48,276 nucleotides of DNA from a virus. Shown here in pieces: positions 14,723-22,067 of this stretch. Location: positions 1 to 48,276 of IMG/VR virus record IMGVR_UViG_3300043446_003970. One strand, written 5' to 3'. Made by a program: the position numbers and the translations under genes. The stretch's first letter is position 1. Each line of letters starts with the position of its first letter. Below the pieces are notes generated by a model. It was not told where the DNA came from. It did not search any database and saw only the letters and a list, made by a program, of their open reading frames with translations.

Positions 14723-15393
14723 TTACATTCTACGGAAGAAAAGTTGCGGACGGAGGGTTTTATATCAATATGGATCATCGCACTGATCGTAAAAAGCAGT
14801 GCGAAGATCAATTCGCCAAATTCGAGATTTCTGGAATGGAAAGGATGCCAGGAATCGTAAAAGGAGAGTATGCAGGATGTGGCGAGGCGCATAAAGAGAT
14901 TGTAAGAACCGCCATTGCCAGAGGATGGAAATCTTACCTTGTATTCGAGGACGATTTTTATGTTATGGATCCGCCGTCAACCGGAATGGGAAATTATCAC
15001 TTATCATACAAGGAAGCGATGATGAAGTTTCTTGACCAGTCCGAAAAAATAAACTGGGATGCTATGTTCTTTGGTACAATTCTCCACGCGCCATTGCTAA
15101 AGTTGGATGAAAATGTCGGTAAAATTCAAGCCGCAAAGTCCGCACACGCATTGATAGTCAAAGAATCTATGTACGAGGACATTCTTGGCTGGTCATACGA
15201 AAAATATGATCAACTTGACCATTATTTCTATACGACATTGCAAAAAACCAGAAATTTCATATCATCGTATCCGATCTTGATCAACCACGGATGGCCGGAA
15301 GAAGATATGTCTGATCTGTTGAAGCGAAAGACCACATATCACTATTATACAACATCAACATACGCGGAATACGCCAAAGAATTCAGACAATGA
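14719..15393 (+). CDS. GT25-like glycosyltransferase
   Basis: The product has 224 residues. The N-terminal 'GGFYINMDHRTDRKKQCEDQ' (residues 11-30) is the GT25 (LPS core/collagen galactosyltransferase) signature, where a nucleotide-sugar-binding strand is followed by N-x-D-x-R-x-x-R. 'YLVFEDDFYVM' carries the DD pair D78-D79, the expected metal-binding site. 'YAGCGEAHKEIVRTAI' fits the conserved G-C-x-x-S/A-H helix between them. GT25 enzymes transfer hexoses to an existing sugar or to hydroxylysine. It is translationally coupled at both ends (ATGA overlaps at 14719 and 15390), so it probably extends a sugar laid down by the first enzyme. Confidence 0.85.
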   Translation: MITFYGRKVADGGFYINMDHRTDRKKQCEDQFAKFEISGMERMPGIVKGEYAGCGEAHKEIVRTAIARGWKSYLVFEDDFYVMDPPSTGMGNYHLSYKEAMMKFLDQSEKINWDAMFFGTILHAPLLKLDENVGKIQAAKSAHALIVKESMYEDILGWSYEKYDQLDHYFYTTLQKTRNFISSYPILINHGWPEEDMSDLLKRKTTYHYYTTSTYAEYAKEFRQ

Positions 15394-16991
15394 ACATAAT
15401 TTCCATACACGGTTCTCATAATGGCGCAATCGCGTTCAATGTTGGTGAAAAAATATATGCCATAGAAATGGAAAGGTTCAATGGATACAAAAATTCCGGA
15501 ATCTGTCAGTATAAATCCATTCCTACACCGGAAATTCATATCAAGCAGATATGTGAATATATCAAACGTCGCTATGGCATAGAAAAGTTTGATACTTGCG
15601 TAACGAGTTATTCTCACGCCATCAATGTCATAGACGGAGTAAGCATATACATGAAGTATGAGGAGAGTATTCCGTGCAAAGACTATCTGCACAACTTGAC
15701 TCATCATTATTTGCACACGATTGGCACATATTATCAGTCACCATATGATAAAATGGTGATCATTTCGTTTGACGGCGGTGGTAATGATGGATTTTTCAAC
15801 GGATATGTCTGCGAAGGCAAAGGACAAGACCCGCAATTGCTATTTTCTGCTCCATATGATATGGGAGGATATATGACGTTTGGGCATTATCTTGCTCCCA
15901 TTCGACAAGAGGGTGGATTTGATGATGGAAATCTCGTTTACAGTGGAAAATTGATGGGATTGTGTGGGTATGGAAAAGTAAGAACCGAGTGGATGGAAGC
16001 ATTCAAGGATTTTTACAGAACAAAAGTATATACCCAGAATATTCCGGAGAAAATTGACATCATAGGAAAAAAGATCGGGTTGAAATTCGATGCGTCTAAG
16101 CGATTCGAAGGAGAACTGGCGTATGATATTGCTGCCACATCACAAAAAGCATTTGAAGAGGTATTTTTTGAAGTAACAGACGAGCATTTCAGAAAATATC
16201 CGGATTATGCCATAGGAATTACCGGCGGATGTGCATTGAATGTATTGCTGAATACCGAAATCAAGAAGCGATATAATAGAAATATGTTTATTCCGCCGAA
16301 TCCAAGCGATTGTGGTTTGGCTGCGAGCGCCGTTCTGCACGTGTTAAAGCCTACCACTCCTGTCGAAATGATATATTCTGGCATGCCCCTGTTGGATATA
16401 GATTCTATCAGTTATTACATATATGATCGTTCATATAACACTGATGTATCCGATAATATATCTTTGCCAGAATTGGCGAGATATATTTGTGGCGGAAAAA
16501 TCGTGGGTGTTGCCAAAGGTAATGCCGAACACGGTCCACGAGCGCTTGGTAACAGAAGCATAATCTGCGATCCGAGCTATCCGGAAATGAAGGATATATT
16601 GAACGCAAAGGTGAAGAACAGAGAATGGTATAGACCATTTGCTCCAGTGGTAAGAATTGAAGACGCCAACAAATATTTCGAGGCATTGCAGGATTCTCCT
16701 TATATGAGTTTTGCTTTCAATGTGCGCGATGAATATAAAGAGAAACTGAAGTCGATCACTCACGTGGATGGAACCGCCAGAGTGCAGACATTGAAAAGAG
16801 AAACAAATCCGTGGCTATATGATCTTATTGGAGAAGTAGAAAAGGTCAATGGCATCGGAGTATTGCTGAATACCAGCTTCAATGTAAACGGAAAACCCAT
16901 ACTTTCTACCATAAAAGAGGCGTTCACGGTATTCGACAATACCAAAATGGATGCATTGATTATAGAAAATACAATTATTAAGAAACGTTGA
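15390..16991 (+). CDS. carbamoyltransferase (NodU/CmcH/TobZ-like)
   Basis: The product has 533 residues, near family length. The N-terminal domain has the ASKHA/Kae1-like fold: 'MNIISIHGSHNGAIAF', the metal-binding H105-H106-Y-L-H109, and 'ISFDGGGNDG' with D128. 'ITGGCALNVLLNTEI' and 'PNPSDCGLAASA' form the nucleotide site. The C-terminal YrdC-like domain is marked by 'EHGPRALGNRSI' (H381) and 'LLNTSFNVNGKPI'. Such enzymes transfer a carbamoyl group from carbamoyl phosphate through carbamoyl-AMP to a hydroxyl of a sugar or antibiotic. Here it may cap the sugar built by the flanking transferases. Alternatively it could act on hydroxymethylated DNA bases, a role described for some phage carbamoyltransferases. 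Confidence 0.9.
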   Translation: MNIISIHGSHNGAIAFNVGEKIYAIEMERFNGYKNSGICQYKSIPTPEIHIKQICEYIKRRYGIEKFDTCVTSYSHAINVIDGVSIYMKYEESIPCKDYLHNLTHHYLHTIGTYYQSPYDKMVIISFDGGGNDGFFNGYVCEGKGQDPQLLFSAPYDMGGYMTFGHYLAPIRQEGGFDDGNLVYSGKLMGLCGYGKVRTEWMEAFKDFYRTKVYTQNIPEKIDIIGKKIGLKFDASKRFEGELAYDIAATSQKAFEEVFFEVTDEHFRKYPDYAIGITGGCALNVLLNTEIKKRYNRNMFIPPNPSDCGLAASAVLHVLKPTTPVEMIYSGMPLLDIDSISYYIYDRSYNTDVSDNISLPELARYICGGKIVGVAKGNAEHGPRALGNRSIICDPSYPEMKDILNAKVKNREWYRPFAPVVRIEDANKYFEALQDSPYMSFAFNVRDEYKEKLKSITHVDGTARVQTLKRETNPWLYDLIGEVEKVNGIGVLLNTSFNVNGKPILSTIKEAFTVFDNTKMDALIIENTIIKKR

Positions 16992-16992
16992 T

Positions 16993-18690
16993 ATGAATTA
17001 TAACACTACACTTGTAACTGGACTGTTTGATTTGAAACGCGGAGATTTGGATACCGGATTCAAGCGTCCATTTGAACAATATCTTCAGCATTTTGATCGT
17101 CTGCTAAGAGCGTGCAAAAATATTCCAATGGTTGTTTATGTGGATAAGAAGCACGAGGATATGGTGTTGAATATGCGACAAGGGTCGGTAGGCACTGACA
17201 TAAGAATAAAAAGCGCAGACGAATTCAAAACTTGGTTCTCTTTGTTCGACAAAGTGGACAAAATACGAAAAGATCCGGATTGGTATAATCAGGTGGGTTG
17301 GTTGGCAGAGTCAACTCAGGCAAAGCTGGAATTATACAATCCTCTGGTTATGAGCAAAATGTTCTTGTTGAATGATGCTGCCATATTCAACCCGTTTGAT
17401 TCCGAAAACTATTGTTGGATAGATGCCGGACTGACGCAGACCGTTCACGCCGGTTATTTCAGTCACGATAATGTGATTCAAAAATTGGAGCCATTGTTGA
17501 ACAAGTTTTTGTTTGTGTGTTTTCCATACGAAAGCAACACGGAAGTCCACGGATTTCAGATTGATGCGATGAACAGATATGCCAACGCAAAGGTGAACCG
17601 CGTGGCTCGTGGTGGATTCTTCGGAGGAAACAAGAAAGTGCTTTCACAGATCAATGGAATATATTACAACCTGCTGAATAATACGCTGAGTGAAGGATAT
17701 ATGGGAACTGAAGAAAGTGTATTCACACTGATTACGTATTTGCATCCGGAGCTTACAAATGTCGAGATGATCAACAGCGATGGATTGGTATCCACATTTT
17801 TCGAAAGAGTAAAGCAAATGCCTTTGCCAAAGCAGGAAATAAGCATATCAAAGACGAATATACCAGACGATGTCGAATATTTTCAAAGCGAGGAAGAGGT
17901 TGCATTGAACAAATCCGGCAAGGGAGTAAATTTGTATATCACTTGTTTCAACATTCCGGACCAGCTTATGCTGCTTATTGACAGTATGGAGAAATATAAT
18001 CCGGAACTGCTTAACGGAACAAACAAATATCTCATCGACAACAGCATAGACGAGAACGCGATGATTAAATTTGATGAGATTGCCAAGAAGTATGGATTTG
18101 AAGTCATACGCAAGGGTAATATGGGAGTATGTGGTGCTCGTCAATGGGCAGCAAAGCATTTCCACGACAGTGGAGCCAAATATATCGTGTGGTTTGAAGA
18201 CGATATGCTTATGCAGGATAAGAACATATTGTGCAAGAATGGACTTAATATGCATTGTGATAACTGGCTGGAAAAATGCATCAAGATAGTCGAGGAGGAA
18301 AAACTGGATTTCATCAAGATCTCATTCAGCGAGTTCTTTGGTGATCATCATAAGCAATGGGCTTGGCACAATGTTCCGCAAACTGTGAAGAACAAATATT
18401 TCCCAGATGGTAAGCATCGTATGCGTTGGAAAGAATCCGGTTGCATTGATGGTCTCAGTTATTTGGTCGGAGATGTATATTACAGCAATTGGCCAAGCGT
18501 TATGACCAAGGCAGGAAACTACAAGATATTCCTTGAAACCATTTTCGCCGCACCTTTCGAGCAGACCATAATGAGTCAGGCATACCAGACGATGAAAAAA
18601 GGAAGATTGCGCAGCGCCGTGCTTATGGCATCGCTTGTCAATCACAACCGAGTACATCATTACGCTAAAGAAATAAGAAAAGAATGTTGA
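16993..18690 (+). CDS. HtrL/YibB-like domain fused to a GT-A glycosyltransferase
   Basis: The product has 565 residues in two modules. Residues 1-290 resemble the HtrL/YibB family (TTLVTGLFDLKRGD, LVMSKMFLLNDA, WIDAGLTQT, EESVFTLITYLHPE), which is linked to bacterial surface-polysaccharide loci and is glycosyltransferase-like. Residues 312-565 are a second GT-A-type domain: 'NLYITCFNIPDQLMLLIDSM', 'GVCGARQWAAKHF', and 'IVWFEDDMLM' with D403-D404 as the probable DXD-like metal site. The DxD-type W-I-D-A of the first module suggests both halves could be active, giving a two-step enzyme. The gene starts one base after the carbamoyltransferase stop and ends the cassette. Confidence 0.8.
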   Translation: MNYNTTLVTGLFDLKRGDLDTGFKRPFEQYLQHFDRLLRACKNIPMVVYVDKKHEDMVLNMRQGSVGTDIRIKSADEFKTWFSLFDKVDKIRKDPDWYNQVGWLAESTQAKLELYNPLVMSKMFLLNDAAIFNPFDSENYCWIDAGLTQTVHAGYFSHDNVIQKLEPLLNKFLFVCFPYESNTEVHGFQIDAMNRYANAKVNRVARGGFFGGNKKVLSQINGIYYNLLNNTLSEGYMGTEESVFTLITYLHPELTNVEMINSDGLVSTFFERVKQMPLPKQEISISKTNIPDDVEYFQSEEEVALNKSGKGVNLYITCFNIPDQLMLLIDSMEKYNPELLNGTNKYLIDNSIDENAMIKFDEIAKKYGFEVIRKGNMGVCGARQWAAKHFHDSGAKYIVWFEDDMLMQDKNILCKNGLNMHCDNWLEKCIKIVEEEKLDFIKISFSEFFGDHHKQWAWHNVPQTVKNKYFPDGKHRMRWKESGCIDGLSYLVGDVYYSNWPSVMTKAGNYKIFLETIFAAPFEQTIMSQAYQTMKKGRLRSAVLMASLVNHNRVHHYAKEIRKEC

Positions 18691-18694
18691 TTCT

Positions 18695-18729
18695 TATAAT
18701 TTGACTGGCACATATATCTTTGATAAAGT
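18695..18729 (+). promoter_or_regulatory. promoter TTGACT-N17-TAAAGT with upstream TATAAT
   Basis: TTGACT (18701-18706), 17-nt spacer, TAAAGT (18724-18729) with an extended -10 TG at 18721-18722. TATAAT (18695-18700) abuts the -35, as at two other promoters. The ATG at 18739 is 9 nt past the -10 box. Confidence 0.65.
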
Positions 18730-18738
18730 GTCGTCATT

Positions 18739-19416
18739 ATGAGTGATAAAACATTTAGACACGGTTCAGATTTAAACGAAAGTCAGATCCAAGAAAACTA
18801 TGATTATTTCATCGATTTCTTGAAAGAAAAGTTCAGCGGCGAAAGATTGGAAAGATTGTTGGTGATGTATTCCGAGGATAATCTTGGATTGCAGCTTGCC
18901 ACTGCTCCTGCTTCTGGAAAGAAGCATTATCATAACGCTCATACTGGTGGATATCTACAGCACGTATTGGATGTAGAAAAGACCAGTAGAGGTGTACAGA
19001 AGCTATACGAGACCATTGGTGGAGAGATTGATTATACCGATGAAGAGCGCATTATGGCTGCTATTCACCACGATCTTGGCAAGCTTGGTGACGAAACCGG
19101 ACCATATTATCTTCCAAATACAGATGAATGGTCTATGAACAAGCAAGGGTTGTTGTTTAAGCATAACACCAAGAACCAATTTTGGAAAGTTACAGACAGA
19201 GCATTGTATAATCTACAGCGTTTTGGTATTGCTCTAACTTGGAAAGAAACTCTTGCCATCAAGCTGTCGGATGGAATGTATGACGAAGCATCTGCTTCTT
19301 ATCTAAAGACTTACGATCCTGAAAAGGGTCTGAGAAATAATCTTGCTCGTCTTATTCACGTTGCGGACTATCTGTCTTGCAATGCTGAACACGATGTTGC
19401 GAAGCGAGAAGGCTGA
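18739..19416 (+). CDS. HD-domain phosphohydrolase-like protein
   Basis: The product has 225 residues. The HD fold is marked by 'YHNAHTGGYLQHVLDV' (H65, H68, later H), 'IMAAIHHDLGKLGD' with the metal-binding H111-D112 pair, a long helical region, and a late Asp in 'LIHVADYLS'. HD phosphohydrolases hydrolyse nucleotides, (p)ppGpp or cyclic dinucleotides, or act as metal-dependent nucleases; nothing here selects one. The size and the 'HDLGK' motif resemble single-domain HD proteins found in T4-like phages. It has its own promoter with almost no leader and a terminator right after, so it is a monocistronic, probably early gene. Nucleotide metabolism or anti-signalling are both possible. Confidence 0.8.
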   Translation: MSDKTFRHGSDLNESQIQENYDYFIDFLKEKFSGERLERLLVMYSEDNLGLQLATAPASGKKHYHNAHTGGYLQHVLDVEKTSRGVQKLYETIGGEIDYTDEERIMAAIHHDLGKLGDETGPYYLPNTDEWSMNKQGLLFKHNTKNQFWKVTDRALYNLQRFGIALTWKETLAIKLSDGMYDEASASYLKTYDPEKGLRNNLARLIHVADYLSCNAEHDVAKREG

Positions 19417-19471
19417 GACAAGGCGTCTCAGGCGTGTGACAAAATGGGGCACCAAAATGGTGCCCTTTTTT
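19414..19471 (+). terminator. rho-independent terminator after HD gene
   Basis: A first hairpin TGAGAC/GTCTCA (19414-19430) starts at the stop codon. It is followed by the terminator proper: GGGCACC (19447-19453) and GGTGCCC (19459-19465), then TTTTTT. Confidence 0.85.
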
Positions 19472-19517
19472 GTGTCTTTAGAGGGAAGAGGTGTGTCAAA
19501 ACCTCTGGCACGAAACG

Positions 19518-19526
19518 TGATATAGT
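19518..19526 (+). promoter_or_regulatory. extended -10 promoter of hsp20
   Basis: TGATATAGT is an extended -10 element (TG-n-TATAGT). No good -35 lies at 16-18 nt. The predicted start leaves a leader of about 45 nt, longer than for other early genes, and includes AAAGGA (19564-19569). Confidence 0.5.
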
Positions 19527-19577
19527 GTATATGTCGGTGTCCATAATGGAGCCGATATAAACAAAAGGATATAAAAT

Positions 19578-20030
19578 ATGAGTACACTAACAAAATACAC
19601 ACGGGATGAGTTTCTCACCCCATTTGATCGTCTATTTGACGATGTTTTCAATAACTTCGGCGTAACACCGTTCGCCGGGTCTTATAACAAGGTCAGCTAT
19701 CCAAAAGTTGATGTTGTTGAATATGACGACAAATATGAACTTGAAGCCGATCTTGCCGGTCTTGACAAGAATGATGTTTCAGTTGAACTGGAAGGAGATA
19801 CACTTGTTATTCGTGGCGGCAAAAAGCAGGCTCCCGAGTCTGTGAATGGCAGCAGAGGTCGCTATATCTACAAGGAAATCAAGCGTTCCAGCTTCACACG
19901 TTCTTTCACTGTCGGTGAAGGAATTGATAAGAATAAAATCAAAGCCGACTTTACAAACGGCACACTGAAGGTCACACTTCCGCGTGTCACCGTTGAAGAA
20001 AAGAAGGCACAAAAAATAAAACTCCTATAA
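19578..20030 (+). CDS. hsp20: Hsp20/alpha-crystallin small heat-shock protein
   Basis: The product has 150 residues. The alpha-crystallin domain spans about residues 38-135: 'PKVDVVEYDDKYELEADLAG', then 'LDKNDVSVELEGDTLVIRGG', the loop with 'YKEIKRSSFTRSF', and 'IKADFTNGTLKVTLPR' containing the conserved G-x-L. The N-terminus 'FDRLFDDVFNNF' is the typical amphipathic helix, and the C-terminal 'KIKLL' contains the I-x-I/L-like oligomerisation motif. Small Hsps hold unfolded proteins for refolding by DnaK, and dnaK is the next gene. Phage Hsp20 genes are known, notably in T4-like cyanophages. It has a recognisable Shine-Dalgarno (AAAGGA, 8-nt spacing), unlike most genes here. Confidence 0.95.
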   Translation: MSTLTKYTRDEFLTPFDRLFDDVFNNFGVTPFAGSYNKVSYPKVDVVEYDDKYELEADLAGLDKNDVSVELEGDTLVIRGGKKQAPESVNGSRGRYIYKEIKRSSFTRSFTVGEGIDKNKIKADFTNGTLKVTLPRVTVEEKKAQKIKLL

Positions 20031-20040
20031 AAAATAAAAG

Positions 20041-20078
20041 TTGACAAATGTTGGGCCATATGCCAATGTATATGGCTC
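20041..20078 (+). promoter_or_regulatory. TTGACA and inverted repeat in the dnaK leader
   Basis: TTGACA (20041-20046) is a consensus -35 without a clear -10 at the right distance. A 9-bp inverted repeat, GGGCCATAT (20053-20061) and ATATGGCTC (20070-20078) with an 8-nt spacer and one G-T pair, covers the place where the -10 should be. It could be an operator or an mRNA hairpin controlling dnaK. It is not CIRCE by sequence. Confidence 0.45.
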
Positions 20079-20091
20079 AACAACCAAATTT

Positions 20092-21948
20092 ATGAGTAAA
20101 TCAAATGACATTGTTATTGGTATTGACCTTGGCACGACGAATTCGTGCGTGGCGGTCTGGCAAGCAGGTGAAGCCACAGTAATCACCAACTCCGAAGGTG
20201 CTCGCACGACTCCATCGGTTGTTGCTTTCACAAAGACTGGAGAAAGATTGGTTGGTCAGGCTGCTAAAAGACAGGCTGTTACTAATCCTAAAAATACTAT
20301 TTTCTCTGCCAAGAGACTTATTGGCAGAAAGTTCAGCGAAGTTCAGGAAGAAATCAAAAACCTTCCATACAAGGTTGTGGAAGGTCCGAATGGAGATGCT
20401 TGGATTGAAGTTACAGAGAATGGCGAAGCAAAGAAATACTCTCCACAGCAGATTGGCGCGTTTGTGCTTGGTAAGATCAAGGCGGATGCCGAAGCATATC
20501 TTGGTCAGCCTGTAAAGAAGGCTGTCATCACCGTTCCCGCATATTTCAATGATTCTCAACGTCAAGCTACCAAGGATGCTGGCACTATTGCTGGTTTGGA
20601 AGTTCTGCGTATCATCAACGAACCCACCGCAGCATCCTTAGCCTATGGTCTGGACAAAAAGAAGGACGAAAAGATTGCCGTATTCGACCTTGGCGGTGGT
20701 ACGTTTGACGTTACCGTCCTCGAAATCGGGGACGGTGTATTTGAGGTGAAGGCAACCAACGGTGATACACACCTTGGTGGCGATGATTGGGACAAGGCTA
20801 TCATGGATTATATGATTGCCGAGTTCAAGAAGGACAGCGGCGTTGATTTGTCCAAGGACAATATGGCTATTCAGCGTTTGCGTGAAGAAGCAGAAAAGAC
20901 AAAGATAGCATTGTCATCAGCTACATCATACGATGTCAACCTTCCGTTCATAACAGCCGACGCATCTGGTCCAAAACATATGAACTTGAACATTTCTCGT
21001 TCAAAGATGGAGCAGATCTGTGAAAAGTTATTTGAACGTATGGATGCTCCATACAAGAACTGTCTTAAAGACGCCGGTATGTCCAATTCAGAACTGAACG
21101 AGCTTGTTCTTGTTGGTGGTATGACCAGAATGCCAAAGGTTGTTGATTATGCCAAGAAGTTTGGTGGCAAGGTTCCAAATCAAGGTGTAAATCCAGACGA
21201 AGTTGTGGCAGTTGGAGCCGCCGTGCAAGGTGGCGTGTTGAAGGGTGAAGTCAATAATGTATTATTGCTCGACGTTACTCCACTCACACTTGCAATTGAA
21301 ACTGCTGGTAACGTGGCGACACCAATGATCCCAAGAAACACGACCATCCCCGCCAAGAAATCACAAGTATTCTCGACATACAGCGATAATCAGCCGTCCG
21401 TTGACATTGTTGTGTTGCAGGGAGAGCGTCCTATGTCCAACGACAACAAGCGTCTTGGCAACTTCAAGCTGGACGGCATTCCGCCTGCCCCTCGTGGCAC
21501 TCCTCAGATCGAAGTCACATTTGATATTGATGCCAACGGCATTCTGCACGTGTCCGCCAAAGATCTTGGCACAGGCAAGGTGCAGAACATCACAATTCAG
21601 AATTCCTCTGGTCTATCCAAGGATGAAATTGAAAAGATGAAAGCCGATGCTGAAGCCAATGCCGACAAAGACAAGGTTACAAAGGAAAAGTTTGAAACCA
21701 AGAACAGTCTTGATAATATGATCTATGGCTGGGAGAAGCAGCTAAAAGACAACAAGTATGAAGACAGCATCGTGACCAAGGTCAACGAAGGTATATCAAA
21801 TGCTAAGAAATCCCTTGAAAGCGATGATGTGTCAAAGATGAAAGATGCTATTTCCGAACTTAGCAAGCTTGGCGAACTTGTATATAAAGACAAGGGACCA
21901 AAGCCAGCTAAGGACGGCGAAACGGTAGATGCAGAGGTAGTAAACTAA
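20092..21948 (+). CDS. dnaK: DnaK (Hsp70) chaperone
   Basis: The product has 618 residues from ATG 20092; the TTG at 20041 is the -35 box, not a start. The ATPase domain is complete: '[14 protein letters not shown]' (phosphate 1), '[15 protein letters not shown]' (connect 1), '[15 protein letters not shown]' at about 199-213 (phosphate 2), '[13 protein letters not shown]' (adenosine, near 340). The linker 'VLLLDVTPL' is near 390, followed by the beta-sandwich peptide-binding domain and a helical lid ending VDAEVVN. The sequence is long enough and conserved enough to be active. No dnaJ or grpE is in the window, so host co-chaperones are presumably used. 'GGDDWD' replaces the proteobacterial 'GGEDFD'. 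Full-length phage DnaK is uncommon. Confidence 0.97.
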   Translation: MSKSNDIVIGIDLGTTNSCVAVWQAGEATVITNSEGARTTPSVVAFTKTGERLVGQAAKRQAVTNPKNTIFSAKRLIGRKFSEVQEEIKNLPYKVVEGPNGDAWIEVTENGEAKKYSPQQIGAFVLGKIKADAEAYLGQPVKKAVITVPAYFNDSQRQATKDAGTIAGLEVLRIINEPTAASLAYGLDKKKDEKIAVFDLGGGTFDVTVLEIGDGVFEVKATNGDTHLGGDDWDKAIMDYMIAEFKKDSGVDLSKDNMAIQRLREEAEKTKIALSSATSYDVNLPFITADASGPKHMNLNISRSKMEQICEKLFERMDAPYKNCLKDAGMSNSELNELVLVGGMTRMPKVVDYAKKFGGKVPNQGVNPDEVVAVGAAVQGGVLKGEVNNVLLLDVTPLTLAIETAGNVATPMIPRNTTIPAKKSQVFSTYSDNQPSVDIVVLQGERPMSNDNKRLGNFKLDGIPPAPRGTPQIEVTFDIDANGILHVSAKDLGTGKVQNITIQNSSGLSKDEIEKMKADAEANADKDKVTKEKFETKNSLDNMIYGWEKQLKDNKYEDSIVTKVNEGISNAKKSLESDDVSKMKDAISELSKLGELVYKDKGPKPAKDGETVDAEVVN

Positions 21949-21960
21949 AAGGTTATATGT

Positions 21961-22042
21961 GTCAGCCATTATGCTGACTGGTGGAGGGTGATATGAGTTC
22001 AGTCACCCCTAACAACCCCACAGAAATGTGGGGTTGTTTTTT
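21961..22042 (+). terminator. structured 3' region and terminator after dnaK
   Basis: GTCAGC/GCTGAC (21961-21978) forms one hairpin. The terminator is a perfect 10-bp stem, CAACCCCACA (22013-22022), loop GAAA, TGTGGGGTTG (22027-22036), followed by TTTTTT. Confidence 0.9.
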
Positions 22043-22054
22043 ATAGTTTATATA

Positions 22055-22062
22055 TATTTATA
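22055..22062 (+). promoter_or_regulatory. late-type box TATTTATA
   Basis: It lies 5 nt before the ATG at 22068, just after the dnaK terminator. Confidence 0.6.
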
Positions 22063-22067
22063 GTAAT

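Noticed and set aside
19505-19520. sigma-54 promoter (TGGCACGAAACGTGA) before hsp20
   Set aside because: The -24 half fits TGGCACG, but the -12 half lacks the essential GC (GTGA instead of TTGC). The extended -10 explanation is better.
20041-20091. TTG start for dnaK
   Set aside because: The TTG is the first half of a consensus TTGACA box, and the 17 added residues precede the normal DnaK N-terminus.
20101-20565. 154-aa minus-strand frame opposite dnaK
   Set aside because: It lies fully inside the conserved dnaK coding region and reads as low-similarity antisense protein; a long shadow frame is expected opposite a strongly coding gene.
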